A DNA stretch of 64,000 bases from Paludibaculum fermentans (GCF_015277775.1 NZ_CP063849.1:8757501-8821500); one strand, 5' to 3'. Counted from the stretch's first letter, positions 50,334-59,717 are shown. A program made the numbers and translations. The notes: generated from the letters alone by a model not told the origin.

Positions 50334-51734
50334 TCAGCGCACGACGACGTGGACCGGCCGGAGTGCGTTGTTGCAGTAGCCGAAGTGGTTCCATTCCGGC
50401 GATTCCGGCTGGACGCGGCCGTCGAGGTCGGCGGCCCGGGCTCGGATGACGCAATTGCCGGGCACTTCCACGCGGGTCAGTAATTCCCACCACTGCCAGC
50501 TATGCCGCTTTCTGTCGCCCAGCAGGCGGGCCTCCAGCCACGGGCCTTCGTTCAGTTTCACTTTGACTCCGGCGATGGGGGCCGCACCGGACCACGCTAC
50601 CCCGCGCACTACGAGTTCGCCGCGCTCGACGGACGAGTGCGGCGCCGGCTCAGTGATCAGGCTGCGCACTCGTTGCAGCCGGACCGGTTCCCGCTCCACC
50701 CGTCCGTCGACTTGGTGGTCGATGTAGTAGCGTTCGGTTTGATAGAAGGCCTCGAAGGGCCGGTCGATGACTTCAATTTCCGTCAGCCATTTGACCGAGG
50801 CGACGGCGTACCAACTGGGCACGATCACGCGCAAGGGAAAGCCGTGCTGCAGGGGCAGCGCCTCGCCGTTCATGGCATAGGCGAGCAGGGTTTCCGAGAA
50901 GCGAGCCTCGTCGATGCTCAGGCTGCGCTCGAAAAGGACCGGGCTGGAGTGGCCATCGACGAGGCCGCTATCGGCGCCCCGGAAGACGATGTGCTGCGCG
51001 CTGGGCTGGACGCCTGCGCGCTGGAGCACCTCCAGCAAAGGCACGCCGGTCCATTCCGCGGTGCTGACGGCGCCGAGGTTCCATTGCTCGCCGCTGGTTT
51101 TGGGCTCCATGGTGGAACGGCCGTTGCCGGCGCATTCCAGGGTCACCAGCCTTGACTGCGCGGGCAGGTTCGCGATGTCCCGCCAGGAGAGGCTGAGGGG
51201 GTTGTCGACCAGGCCGTGCACGCGGAGCCGCCATGTTTCGCGGTCGAGTTTCGGAATCTGAAAGTGGTTGCGGATATAGAACCGGGCGTTCGGCATGACG
51301 ATGCCGCCGATGAGATCGGGGATGGAGATCTCGCCGTTCAGCGGGTGAGCACGATGGACCACCAGGCCGTCTTCGATTGCCTGCTGGCAGGCCTCTTCGG
51401 GATCGAGCGCCGGCATAGCGTCATCCTCGGGGGCATCCGAGGCCCCGCATCCGCCTCTTGAAACGACACCGGCGCAAGTGGAAGCAGGGTAGACGTCCAG
51501 GCTGCCGGCGAGGGCGAAGGGCGCCATGAAGTCGAGAACCTGATCCTGGCCGGCCGCTTCGACGATTAGGTAAACGGTGTGTTCCCCACGCACCACCGCT
51601 TCAGCCCGCATGGTGACGCCGTGTTTGCGCACATTGGGGCGGCTGAGGTGGTTGAGGAGATCGGCGCCATGATCCGGGTCCGCCGCAGGGCAGGTTTCGG
51701 GAGCGTGCTGATGTCGAACGATGAAGAGAGGCAT
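50334..51734 (-). CDS. molybdopterin sulfite oxidase with extra N-terminal domain
   Basis: A 466-residue protein. Residues 1-95 form a small alpha/beta domain (FIVRHQHAPETCPAADPDHG, then HTVYLIVEAAGQDQVLDF, then the Cys pair ASTCAGVVSRGGC) not found in ordinary sulfite oxidases. Residues ~110-340 are the oxidoreductase molybdopterin domain with the Mo-ligand Cys201 in VTLECAGNGR, plus WNLGAVSTAEWTGVPLLEVL. The C-terminal ~110 residues are the Mo-cofactor dimerisation domain (GVAWSGAAPIAGVKVKLNEG). It oxidises sulfite to sulfate. No Tat leader is present, so it may be cytoplasmic. It is the last gene after peroxiredoxin and MBL-rhodanese. Confidence 0.87.
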   Translation of the reverse strand: MPLFIVRHQHAPETCPAADPDHGADLLNHLSRPNVRKHGVTMRAEAVVRGEHTVYLIVEAAGQDQVLDFMAPFALAGSLDVYPASTCAGVVSRGGCGASDAPEDDAMPALDPEEACQQAIEDGLVVHRAHPLNGEISIPDLIGGIVMPNARFYIRNHFQIPKLDRETWRLRVHGLVDNPLSLSWRDIANLPAQSRLVTLECAGNGRSTMEPKTSGEQWNLGAVSTAEWTGVPLLEVLQRAGVQPSAQHIVFRGADSGLVDGHSSPVLFERSLSIDEARFSETLLAYAMNGEALPLQHGFPLRVIVPSWYAVASVKWLTEIEVIDRPFEAFYQTERYYIDHQVDGRVEREPVRLQRVRSLITEPAPHSSVERGELVVRGVAWSGAAPIAGVKVKLNEGPWLEARLLGDRKRHSWQWWELLTRVEVPGNCVIRARAADLDGRVQPESPEWNHFGYCNNALRPVHVVVR

Positions 51735-51825
51735 AGGGATTGGCGGCGGCCAGGCGCCACGGGCCGCTGCGTTGCCTCCACCGGTCTTTCGGGCGGCGGA
51801 AGCGGCAGCGGCCCCCGTGTCGAGA

Positions 51826-52485
51826 TTATTCCGGCTGGGGCACGATCCTCAGATACGGTTTGAGCGTCTTCCAGCCGTTGGGGTACTTCTGTTTGGCTTC
51901 CTCGTCGGACACCGCGGGGACGATGATGACGTCCTCCCCCTGCTTCCAGTTCACCGGAGTGGCTACTTTGTGAGCGGCGGTGAGCTGCATGGAGTCGAGA
52001 ACCCGCAGCACCTCGTCGAAGTTCCGGCCGGTGGTCATGGGGTAGATCAGCATCAGCTTGATCTTCTTGTCGGGGCCGACAATGAAGACGGTGCGGACAG
52101 TGGCATTGTTGGCGGCGGTACGGCCCTCCGATGTGGTTCCGGCCTCGGCGGGCAGCATGTCGTAAAGCTTCGCGACATTGAGTTCCGGGTCGCCGATCAT
52201 CGGGTAATTCACGGCGTAGCCCTGGGTCTCCTCAATGTCGGCGGCCCACTTGCCGTGGTTGGTAACGGGATCCACGCTCAACCCGATGACCTTGCAGTTT
52301 CTCTTCTCGAATTCAGGCTGCAGGCGAGCCACATAGCCGAGTTCGGTGGTGCAGACGGGGGTGAAGTCCTTGGGATGGGAGAACAGGATCGCCCATCCAT
52401 CTCCGATCCATTCGTGGAAGTGGATGGGTCCCTGCGTGGTTTCAGCGGAAAAATCGGGGGCTACATCGTTGATGCGCAAGCTCAT
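51826..52485 (-). CDS. 1-Cys peroxiredoxin (Prx6 type)
   Basis: A 219-residue peroxiredoxin, the normal Prx6 length. The peroxidatic Cys45 is in HPKDFTPVCTTELGYVARLQ. The Prx6-specific C-terminal extension is present (PVNWKQGEDVIIVPAVSDEE). There is a second Cys (RNCKVIGLSVD) but no resolving Cys in the usual place, so a 1-Cys mechanism is likely. It reduces peroxides. Its place in an operon with sulfur genes suggests protection during oxidation of reactive sulfur species. It starts 42 bases after the MBL-rhodanese stop. Confidence 0.93.
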   Translation of the reverse strand: MSLRINDVAPDFSAETTQGPIHFHEWIGDGWAILFSHPKDFTPVCTTELGYVARLQPEFEKRNCKVIGLSVDPVTNHGKWAADIEETQGYAVNYPMIGDPELNVAKLYDMLPAEAGTTSEGRTAANNATVRTVFIVGPDKKIKLMLIYPMTTGRNFDEVLRVLDSMQLTAAHKVATPVNWKQGEDVIIVPAVSDEEAKQKYPNGWKTLKPYLRIVPQPE

Positions 52486-52527
52486 GGCTAGTCTCCTATT
52501 TCGGTTGGATATTCGTGGTGCAAGGCG

Positions 52528-53931
52528 TCAAAGCACGGCGGGTGCGAGTTTCAGGCTGGCCGCTTCCCAGGCGGCGAGACCGCCGGCCATTTCTATTAAG
52601 AGCGTAATTCCATTCTGATGCAGGATGCTGGCGGCGATGGACGACCGGTAACCGCCGGCGCAATGGACCGCGATGCGGCAGTCTCGGGGGATCTCCGAGA
52701 GGCGCTCCTGGAGATGGTTGAGAGGCACGTTCAGGCTGCCGGCAATGTGTTTGGCCGCCCACTCGCGCGGGTTCCTGACATCGAGAAGAAGAGGCGGATT
52801 GTTGCCGGCCAGTTCTTCGGCGACGACGGGGGCGCTGACGCGTTCCGTGGGCCAGACTAGGTCTGGTCGACCAGCCAGGGCTTCCATTCCACTGCCGAGG
52901 TAGCCTTTGACATGATCGAAGCCGATGCGGCCCAGGCGGAGGGCTGCCTCCTGCTCCCGGCCGGGCTCTGAGATGATCACGATTGGTTTGGAGCGGTCGA
53001 GCACCGTGCCGGCCCAGGTGGCGTACTGCCCGCCCAATCCGATGTTGATGCTGCCGGCGAGGTGGCCTTTGGCATACTCGGCCGGATCGCGGACATCGAG
53101 AATCTGGGCTCCGGCATCGCCCATGGCAAGGACCTCGTTGAGATCGACGGGCTGCAGGACTCGTTGGAGGTTGCGGTCCAAGGTGGCGTGCTCGCGGGTG
53201 TTCAGGATGGCGTCGTAAGTGAAGTAGGGAGGGGCGTCGGGCTGGTCTGCCGTGACAAGGCGAATGAACTCTTCCCTGGACATGGGCTGCAGCGCATAGT
53301 TCATGCGGCGCTGCGCGCCGAGCGGAGAGACGGTGTCAGCGGAGAGCGATTTGCCGCACAGCGAGCCGGCGCCATGGGCGGGGTAGACTAGCGTTTCGTC
53401 GGGCAGCGTGAGGAGTTTGCCGTGCAGGGAGTCGTAGAGGTGGGAACCCAGGTCGTTGGCGGTCCAACCGAGAGAAGCCCGCAGGTCGGGGCGCCCGACG
53501 TCTCCAATGAAGAGCGTGTCGCCTGTGAGGACGGCGTGGGGCTGCGTCGCGTCCTTTTGGAGATCAAAGACCAGGATCGAAATCGACTCGATGGTATGGC
53601 CGGGTGTTTCCAGCACCTGCAGGCGTAGGCCAGGGAAGTCGAGCGTGTCACCATCGTGCATTGGCTGGAAGGCGTACTCCGCCTGTCCGCGGGCACCGAG
53701 ATGGATGGTAGCTCCGCATTGGTCGCGCAATTCCAGGTGGCCGGCGAGGAAGTCCGCGTGGAAGTGCGTCAGGAAAACGTGGCGGATCTGCAGTCCGAAG
53801 GCCTCAGCGTCGGCCAGATATTTTTGGATGTCGCGCTGCGGGTCGACAATGATAGCGGTGGTGCTGGCCTCGTCTCCCAGCAGGTAGGAGGCGTGCGCGA
53901 GGCAGCCCAGGTAGTACTGTTTCAGGATCAT
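52528..53931 (-). CDS. MBL-fold persulfide dioxygenase-like protein with two rhodanese domains
   Basis: A 467-residue fusion. The N-terminal MBL domain has THFHADFLAGH (His56, His58, Asp60, His65), VLETPGHTIESISI, LTGDTLFIGDVGRPDLR and YPAHGAGSLC, the ETHE1 persulfide dioxygenase pattern. The first rhodanese domain (about 260-350) has DVRDPAEYAKGHLAGS but no active-site Cys: the loop reads IVIISEPGREQEA. The second domain (about 360-467) has DVRNPREWAAKHIAGSLNVP and the active Cys424 in VHCAGGYRSS. It should oxidise glutathione- or other persulfides to sulfite and move sulfane sulfur. It leads the operon with peroxiredoxin and sulfite oxidase. Confidence 0.9.
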   Translation of the reverse strand: MILKQYYLGCLAHASYLLGDEASTTAIIVDPQRDIQKYLADAEAFGLQIRHVFLTHFHADFLAGHLELRDQCGATIHLGARGQAEYAFQPMHDGDTLDFPGLRLQVLETPGHTIESISILVFDLQKDATQPHAVLTGDTLFIGDVGRPDLRASLGWTANDLGSHLYDSLHGKLLTLPDETLVYPAHGAGSLCGKSLSADTVSPLGAQRRMNYALQPMSREEFIRLVTADQPDAPPYFTYDAILNTREHATLDRNLQRVLQPVDLNEVLAMGDAGAQILDVRDPAEYAKGHLAGSINIGLGGQYATWAGTVLDRSKPIVIISEPGREQEAALRLGRIGFDHVKGYLGSGMEALAGRPDLVWPTERVSAPVVAEELAGNNPPLLLDVRNPREWAAKHIAGSLNVPLNHLQERLSEIPRDCRIAVHCAGGYRSSIAASILHQNGITLLIEMAGGLAAWEAASLKLAPAVL

Positions 53932-53968
53932 AGGGTTCCCAAGAAAGTGTGTGCCGACCGCCTGCCGC

Positions 53969-54006
53969 GCGATCCCCTCCCCTTTCCCAGAGAGGCAGGG
54001 GATCGC
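53969..54006. repeat. inverted repeat between the ADP-ribosyltransferase-like gene and the sulfur operon
   Basis: GCGATCCCCT (53969-53978) pairs perfectly with AGGGGATCGC (53997-54006). It lies after the stop of the ADP-ribosyltransferase-like gene and before the start of the MBL-rhodanese gene. It has no U-tract, so it could end the first transcript weakly or regulate the second. Confidence 0.4.
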
Positions 54007-54075
54007 AGCGCTCGCCCCAGGCGCTGAGCACCTCCGCGCCCGTCACTCGAAGGCGCGGCAGCTCGCGCCGCGGAG

Positions 54076-55218
54076 CTAAGTGGTTTGAACCAGTTGGTCA
54101 TTTACAAGGCGAAATCCCTCCGGTAGCTTGCCTACGATGGAGGAGAGTTGCGCGAGTACCTGGCAGAAGGCCTTGTAGTCCTGCTGCTGAAACATGTTCC
54201 GGATGTAGACGGTGCTGTCACCCAATGCGCCGGTGCCGGCGAAGCCATAAACATCCTTCCAGTCCAGCGGCCCCAGGTGTGCGATCTCCGCTTCCTGCTT
54301 CGTGATTCCGCCTTTGCCGGACTTGATCAGGAAACCGGATTCGATCCTGAGCGCGTAAACCCAATAGCCCAATGTGACTTCGCGGGCATACTCCATGAAG
54401 TCCTGATTTCTTGGCTTAGCGTGAGCGCCTCCGGCGGTCCCGTCGGCAGCTTCCCTCGCCTTTTTGATTTCGCGGGTTGTGGAGATGTAGCCCTTGAGAA
54501 ACGAGTCGTCTGTCATGCCCTGAAGATGCATTCGCTCATTCGAAAGCACCTGGCGCCAGAAGTGGTATTCGGTGAGGAGCCGGCGGTCGGCTGGGGAAAC
54601 CTGATTAATCAGGTACCCGGCCATATCATCCTCGGTGGGAATAGTAATGCCCGGAATTGCCCGGCGCTTCAGGTATGCGACAAACTCGGTGGCGATCGCC
54701 TTCATGTAGGTGGCATCGGTCCTGGCGGCGGGCGGCTGGAAGCCCCGGGATGCCCGGATCTGTTCCGGTTTCCGGCGGTCCCCGCGGAAGGCGTAGGCAC
54801 CCACCTGCTCAAAGAGTTGCATGTGATCCCAGGCACTCAACATGCCCGCCGGGCGTTTGAAGCCGGTCCTTAGGGTGCACGGCACTTCCTTGCCGCCGCG
54901 GCCCGCCCCGATGGTAACCGCCCTGGGTTGTAAAGACGGAGTGGCCGGACGGGCGGGCGCCGCGGATCTCCAACCATAGTCGATCAGCTTCTGCAGTTCC
55001 GCCGAATAGTTGAACTGCTTGACGAACATGCCGGTGATGCCGATGTAACCGTTGTTGCCATCGTGGTGATCCAGCCGCTCGCCCCAGGGTTCCCAAGCGG
55101 TGAACTCCCGCAAGTCTTTGTAGAACTTGTTTCTGATCTGCATCGGCTGGGCGGGCGATTGCGTTCGTTGACCGAACCGCGACCTGAGCCCACTGAATGC
55201 GGAAGCTACCGTTGCCAT
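54076..55218 (-). CDS. putative mono-ADP-ribosyltransferase (R-S-E, cholera/pertussis-toxin-like)
   Basis: A 380-residue protein with no ready annotation that carries the three landmarks of R-S-E ADP-ribosyltransferases in order and at workable spacing. (1) YAFRGDRRKPEQIRASRGF at 142-160 corresponds to the NAD-binding Arg region (family: YRxDxRxPxxIxxxGF); the Arg is R145. (2) GYISTTREIKKA at 243-254 corresponds to the STS motif. (3) KQEAEIAHLGPLDWKDVYGF at 307-326 corresponds to ExE-xx-GGIPxxxIYG, with E309 and E311 as the ExE pair. WVYALRIESGF (286-296) matches the strand before the catalytic Glu. No signal peptide is visible. AGGAGG lies 6 bases before the ATG at 55218. The fold assignment is by motif reading only; the target and the reason for having it are unknown. 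Confidence 0.55.
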   Translation of the reverse strand: MATVASAFSGLRSRFGQRTQSPAQPMQIRNKFYKDLREFTAWEPWGERLDHHDGNNGYIGITGMFVKQFNYSAELQKLIDYGWRSAAPARPATPSLQPRAVTIGAGRGGKEVPCTLRTGFKRPAGMLSAWDHMQLFEQVGAYAFRGDRRKPEQIRASRGFQPPAARTDATYMKAIATEFVAYLKRRAIPGITIPTEDDMAGYLINQVSPADRRLLTEYHFWRQVLSNERMHLQGMTDDSFLKGYISTTREIKKAREAADGTAGGAHAKPRNQDFMEYAREVTLGYWVYALRIESGFLIKSGKGGITKQEAEIAHLGPLDWKDVYGFAGTGALGDSTVYIRNMFQQQDYKAFCQVLAQLSSIVGKLPEGFRLVNDQLVQTT

Positions 55219-55402
55219 GAAATTCCTCCTGCGGTCCGCGCCTGCTCTGAGCGCCCGCCTGGCGCCCCCATCGGCCTGCGCGAACGCTTACTGGTTGGCA
55301 ATAAGAAGAACGCCGACGAAGGTTACACGCTGCGTGAGAATTGCAGACGGGTTTAGGGGCAACGCAGGTTTGCCGGAGAGCTGATTGATTGGCGTGGCCG
55401 GG

Positions 55403-58400
55403 CTAACGGCTTGAACTCGTCCGCTGTTCGCCCGCGGCGCGGAGCCGTTCGTTGGCGTCGGCCAGATTGTTGACGCAGAGGATCAGGTCGGCTTGGACAG
55501 GGCCGGGCAACTGGCCGGACTGCTGGAGTGCGGTCAGAATGGACTGCGCCTCCAGGAAGCAGTTGCGGCTGCGCTGGTAGGCGGAAACGGACTCAGCGCC
55601 CCTGGATCCGCGTGCCGCCGCCCGGTAGGCGTCTCCCTGGGATCGCAGGCATTGCGCCAGGCCAAGGCGGTTTGCCGGTGAAGCCTGCGAGGCCGCGACC
55701 TGGCGTCCGAACTCCACCGCCTTTGCGGCCGCCTCCAGTCGCCCTGGCACCGGAGCGGCGAAGGCCGCGATGGCCTCCGCCTGGTTTCTCCAACCTCGCG
55801 CCAGGGCTGCCGCCATTTGCCCGGCCGCTGGCTTCCCGCCTGGGAAGAACGGGCTGTAGTCGCCTCGATCGCCGGCGAGTTTCCAGAGGACTAGTACGGC
55901 ATCCGCTGCCGATCCGCTGCCGCGCGCCGCGGTCTCGTGCCGGTAGCAGGATTCCAGGAGGCGAAATGCCTGCCGCGCGTCGCCCAGGCTTTCCCAGAGG
56001 AAGGCCGACCCGCGCTCAGCGAGCAGCAGGGTTTCCAGGGCAGTCAGATTTACCTTGTCCTCCGACCATTGCCGCTCACTCTCTCGCGCCGCCTGCTGAA
56101 ACCCTGCCAGCGCTTCGCGCCAAGCGCTCTGCGCGGCCTGCTGGGATCCCAGGCGGAGGTGCAGGGCGCCGGATTGCGCCAGGTGGAGAGCGCGATGGTA
56201 GACTTCCGCCGGGGAGGCCGGAGACTGCTCCCGCCGCAGGCTCTTTCGATTGAAATCAAGGGATTTGGGCATATCGCCCAGACTGAGGAAGACGGCCGCC
56301 GCACGGTGGTAGGCGCGTACGAGCGTATCACGATAAAGATTGTTGCCCGGATTGTCGCGTACCATCGCTTCCAGGACGGGCAGAATCCGGTCCAAAATGG
56401 CGGCGGCCTCTTCCTCGCGCCGGGCGTTGGTGAAGGCGGCAACTAGGGTGAGAAAACTGGATGCCAGCTCGTTCCGGTAATAGGGCGAGGGCTCCTGCTC
56501 AATCGGATAGGAACGCCCGGCGCCCGGAGCGGCCGTGTTCTCATCCAGGATCGGGAGCGCGAGGCGGAAGGCGGCCAGGGCCTCCTCGCGGCGGCCGGAC
56601 AGCAGCAGAGTGTCCCCCAGGTCCCGGTTCGCCGCCACCCGGCTGATCACACCGGTACGCTGGGTCATTGCGAGTACCTGGCGCGCGGCGGCCAGGGCGC
56701 GTTCATGATCGGCCGTTCTCAAATATTCCGTCCGCAGGCACAACAGCGCATTCCGGAGCTCGGTCAGCGCGGACTCATCATCAGGATGGGCGGCTAAGTC
56801 GGCTTCGAGAAACGGGCGGGCTTTTTCTGCTGCGGCCACGGCGGCCGGGTAGTTGCCGCTGCCGTCGTAGAGCCGCGCAAGATCCTCCTGGCTGCGGGCG
56901 AGCGCACGTTGCAGTCCAGGGCTGCCGGGCTTAGCCGCGACGCGCTGCTCCCAGATGGCCACTGCCGCGCGCTGCTCCTGAATCGCCTCGCTCCACCGTG
57001 ACATGGCACGGAAGCCGTTAGCCAGCCCCTGGTGCGCCGTCGCCACGGTGACGAGAGACTCTGGCGTATGGCGCGCGGGGCCTCCTGATTGCGCCACCGC
57101 GAGTGCCTCACGATAGGTGCGCAAGGCCGCCGGTCCGTCGCCGAGCTCCAGCAAGACGCCGCCAATCGAATCCAGGTCGCCGCGCAACGCCTCCTTGAGT
57201 TCAGAACGATCAGGGTACCGTGCCTGCAGTTTGCGGTCGATTGCTTCGGCCTTGCGATACTGCTCCAAAGCGCCAGGGAAGTCCCGCATATAGGTCTTGA
57301 ACCGGGCAGCGTTGCGATACTGATAGGCGGCCTGGCGCGGGAAGTCGGGGTTATCCGGATGGCGCGCGGCCTGCTCCTCCTGGACCGCTGCGGCGAGCGC
57401 GACATTCTCCAGCGCCTGTCCGGCCTGCCCGCTGTCGTAGTAAGCGTTCGAGAGTGCGGCGCGCGCCGCGCTCAGGTCCAGGCGGAAGCTGGCATTGAGG
57501 CTGTCCGACGCGGTGAGTTGTTCGAGAATCGAGACGGACTCCCGGGCACAGGCGACCGCTTCCCCCAGCCGGCTCAGGTTCAACAGAACCCGGGTCATCG
57601 TGCCCAGAGCGACAGCGCGGTCCCGCCGGTATTTGACGCTGGCGGGTTCCTCCCGGCTCAATGCCTGGCAGGAATCCGCACCTTTCTGGAGCCAGCGCAG
57701 GGCCTCACGGCGGTTCTTCAGCACGAGCGAGGAGCCCAGCGCCAGTTCGGCCTGCGCCAATTCCCACCGCAGGACTGGATCGCCCGGGTTGGCGGCCAAA
57801 ATGCGGCCACGCAGCATGACGGCCTCGGCAAAATCCCCTTTTCCCTGCAGTACTTCACACTCATCGCGCAGCCCTTGCCTGTCATTTGGCCACTGCGCGG
57901 TATAGATGCCGGCCGATTTGGCGGCCTGCTCCAGGATCGTTTTCGCCGGTGATTCCGCATCGTCGAGTTGCGCCCAGGAGGAAGCGAATGTGTGCACGAC
58001 GGAGCCGAAGGTTCGCGCCGCTAACGCCGACTCTTCCAATTGCGCCTGGCGCACGTAAGCGAGCGTCAGTAGATGACGCAGGTGCGCCTGCCGCGGATAG
58101 ACGGCCACCTCCCTTTCAAGAATCCCGACGCTGCGCCCATAGCTTTGCCGGGCGCCTGAGACATCGCGCAGATTCGATTCGCCCGGCGCACCCTGCAGGT
58201 CGCCCACTTTGAGGAATGCCTCGGCCAGCGCCTGCCGCCGGCGCGGGTCGGAGTGTGCCAGTGACGCCTCCTTGTTGAGGTACCGCTGGCCCAGCCGGAC
58301 CAGCGCTTCACGCGCCTTGGTGCCTCCGGCCAAGTCTTTTACATCGTCATTGATCTCGAACAGCATCGCCTCTGCGAGAGCGTGCACGTCGTTCAGGCGG

Positions 58401-59686
58401 GTTTCCGCCAGTGTGCGCGCGGCGAAGGCCTCGGTTCGTTCCCGGCGGGCGATGGCCGCTTGCCAGGACGTTGCGACGATGCCGGCCACCAGTGCCACCA
58501 CGACAGCCGCCGCCGCGATCACCGATCGCTTGTACCGGAGTACGAACTTCCGCGCGTGGTAGATCGCGCCCGGCGGACTGGCCAGCACCGGCTGGTCGTC
58601 CAGATGCCGGCGGATGTCGGCGGCCAGTTCGGACGCGGCGGGATAGCGGCGCGCACGGTCCTTCTCCATCGCCTTGGCGACCACCCAGTTCAGATCGCCG
58701 CGGACCAGGCGGCGGAGCGTGGCGGGGTCCGTCCGCCGCCGCCGGGCGATCTCAATGACGGTCTCCCTCATCCCCGTAAGCTTCGCGGTCATGGGGATGG
58801 CGTCTTCTTCGCGAATGATCCTCAGCAGTTCGGACAGGTTCGCCTTGCGCAGCCGCGCCGCATCGAATGGCACGGCCCCAACCAGGAGCTCATACAGCAG
58901 GACCCCGAGCGAGTAAACGTCAGATCGGGTGTCGATGTCGCCAGTGACGAGATCGGCCTGCTCCGGGCTCATGTATTCGGGGGTGCCCATGAACTGGCCC
59001 AGTTGTGTGACCCCGTCCGCACCGGCCTGCTGCTGTTCGATGGCCCGGGCGATGCCGAAGTCGATCACCTTGGGTGAGGCTTGCCCGTCGACCTGCGTCA
59101 CCATCACGTTTGAGGGCTTGATGTCGCGGTGGACGACGCCTTTCTGGTGGGCATGCTGCAGGGCCTGGCAGACGGGGATGAAGAGTTCCAGGCGTTCTCT
59201 CGTGTTCAGGCGGTGCTGGTCGCAGTACTGTGTGATGGGCAGGCCGTCGACATACTCCATGACGAAGTACGGCCGCCCCTTCGCGCTGGCGCCGGCTTCG
59301 AGGACGTGCGCGATGTTGGGGTGATCCATCAGCGCAAGCGCCTGCCGCTCGTAGTTGAAGCGCGAGAGGATCTGGGCGGAGTTGACACCCGGCTTCACCA
59401 CTTTCAGAGCAACCAGCCGCTGCAGCGGTTGGATCTGCTCGGCCAGATAGACCCCACCCATTCCGCCTTCGCCGAGGATGCGCAGGATGCGATAGGCCCC
59501 AAAGTGATCATCATCCAGCGCGTCCGCCGGATCACTCCCGACGCCGGATCCGGGCTCGTTTCCGCCGCTGTCGGCGCCCAATTCGGGGCCGGTGTCGAAG
59601 GCGCCCGCGAGCATGCAGGCCGCACACGTCCCGTCAGGGTCGAGTTCAATGCAGCATTTTCGACAGAGCGCCACTCTCTTCTCCAT
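55403..59686 (-). CDS. membrane Ser/Thr protein kinase with long TPR region
   Basis: A 1427-residue kinase. The N-terminus has a Cys motif (CRKCCIELDPDGTCAACML), possibly a zinc ribbon. The kinase domain shows ILRILGEGGMGGVYLAEQ, the catalytic loop HRDIKPSNVMV, DFGIAR and GTPEYMSPEQAD; these are intact, so it should be active. A transmembrane helix follows (VIAAAAVVVALVAGIVATSW), then about 950 residues of TPR-like helices with repeated Ala-rich and Arg-rich units. Only 31 bases separate it from the upstream sigma factor, so the two are probably co-transcribed and act together. The start at 59686 is preferred over the longer frame from 59743, which would overlap the sigma-factor gene. Confidence 0.9.
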   Translation of the reverse strand: MEKRVALCRKCCIELDPDGTCAACMLAGAFDTGPELGADSGGNEPGSGVGSDPADALDDDHFGAYRILRILGEGGMGGVYLAEQIQPLQRLVALKVVKPGVNSAQILSRFNYERQALALMDHPNIAHVLEAGASAKGRPYFVMEYVDGLPITQYCDQHRLNTRERLELFIPVCQALQHAHQKGVVHRDIKPSNVMVTQVDGQASPKVIDFGIARAIEQQQAGADGVTQLGQFMGTPEYMSPEQADLVTGDIDTRSDVYSLGVLLYELLVGAVPFDAARLRKANLSELLRIIREEDAIPMTAKLTGMRETVIEIARRRRTDPATLRRLVRGDLNWVVAKAMEKDRARRYPAASELAADIRRHLDDQPVLASPPGAIYHARKFVLRYKRSVIAAAAVVVALVAGIVATSWQAAIARRERTEAFAARTLAETRLNDVHALAEAMLFEINDDVKDLAGGTKAREALVRLGQRYLNKEASLAHSDPRRRQALAEAFLKVGDLQGAPGESNLRDVSGARQSYGRSVGILEREVAVYPRQAHLRHLLTLAYVRQAQLEESALAARTFGSVVHTFASSWAQLDDAESPAKTILEQAAKSAGIYTAQWPNDRQGLRDECEVLQGKGDFAEAVMLRGRILAANPGDPVLRWELAQAELALGSSLVLKNRREALRWLQKGADSCQALSREEPASVKYRRDRAVALGTMTRVLLNLSRLGEAVACARESVSILEQLTASDSLNASFRLDLSAARAALSNAYYDSGQAGQALENVALAAAVQEEQAARHPDNPDFPRQAAYQYRNAARFKTYMRDFPGALEQYRKAEAIDRKLQARYPDRSELKEALRGDLDSIGGVLLELGDGPAALRTYREALAVAQSGGPARHTPESLVTVATAHQGLANGFRAMSRWSEAIQEQRAAVAIWEQRVAAKPGSPGLQRALARSQEDLARLYDGSGNYPAAVAAAEKARPFLEADLAAHPDDESALTELRNALLCLRTEYLRTADHERALAAARQVLAMTQRTGVISRVAANRDLGDTLLLSGRREEALAAFRLALPILDENTAAPGAGRSYPIEQEPSPYYRNELASSFLTLVAAFTNARREEEAAAILDRILPVLEAMVRDNPGNNLYRDTLVRAYHRAAAVFLSLGDMPKSLDFNRKSLRREQSPASPAEVYHRALHLAQSGALHLRLGSQQAAQSAWREALAGFQQAARESERQWSEDKVNLTALETLLLAERGSAFLWESLGDARQAFRLLESCYRHETAARGSGSAADAVLVLWKLAGDRGDYSPFFPGGKPAAGQMAAALARGWRNQAEAIAAFAAPVPGRLEAAAKAVEFGRQVAASQASPANRLGLAQCLRSQGDAYRAAARGSRGAESVSAYQRSRNCFLEAQSILTALQQSGQLPGPVQADLILCVNNLADANERLRAAGEQRTSSSR

Positions 59687-59717
59687 TACGGCAACGCGGG
59701 ATGCGCAGTCTTCGAAC

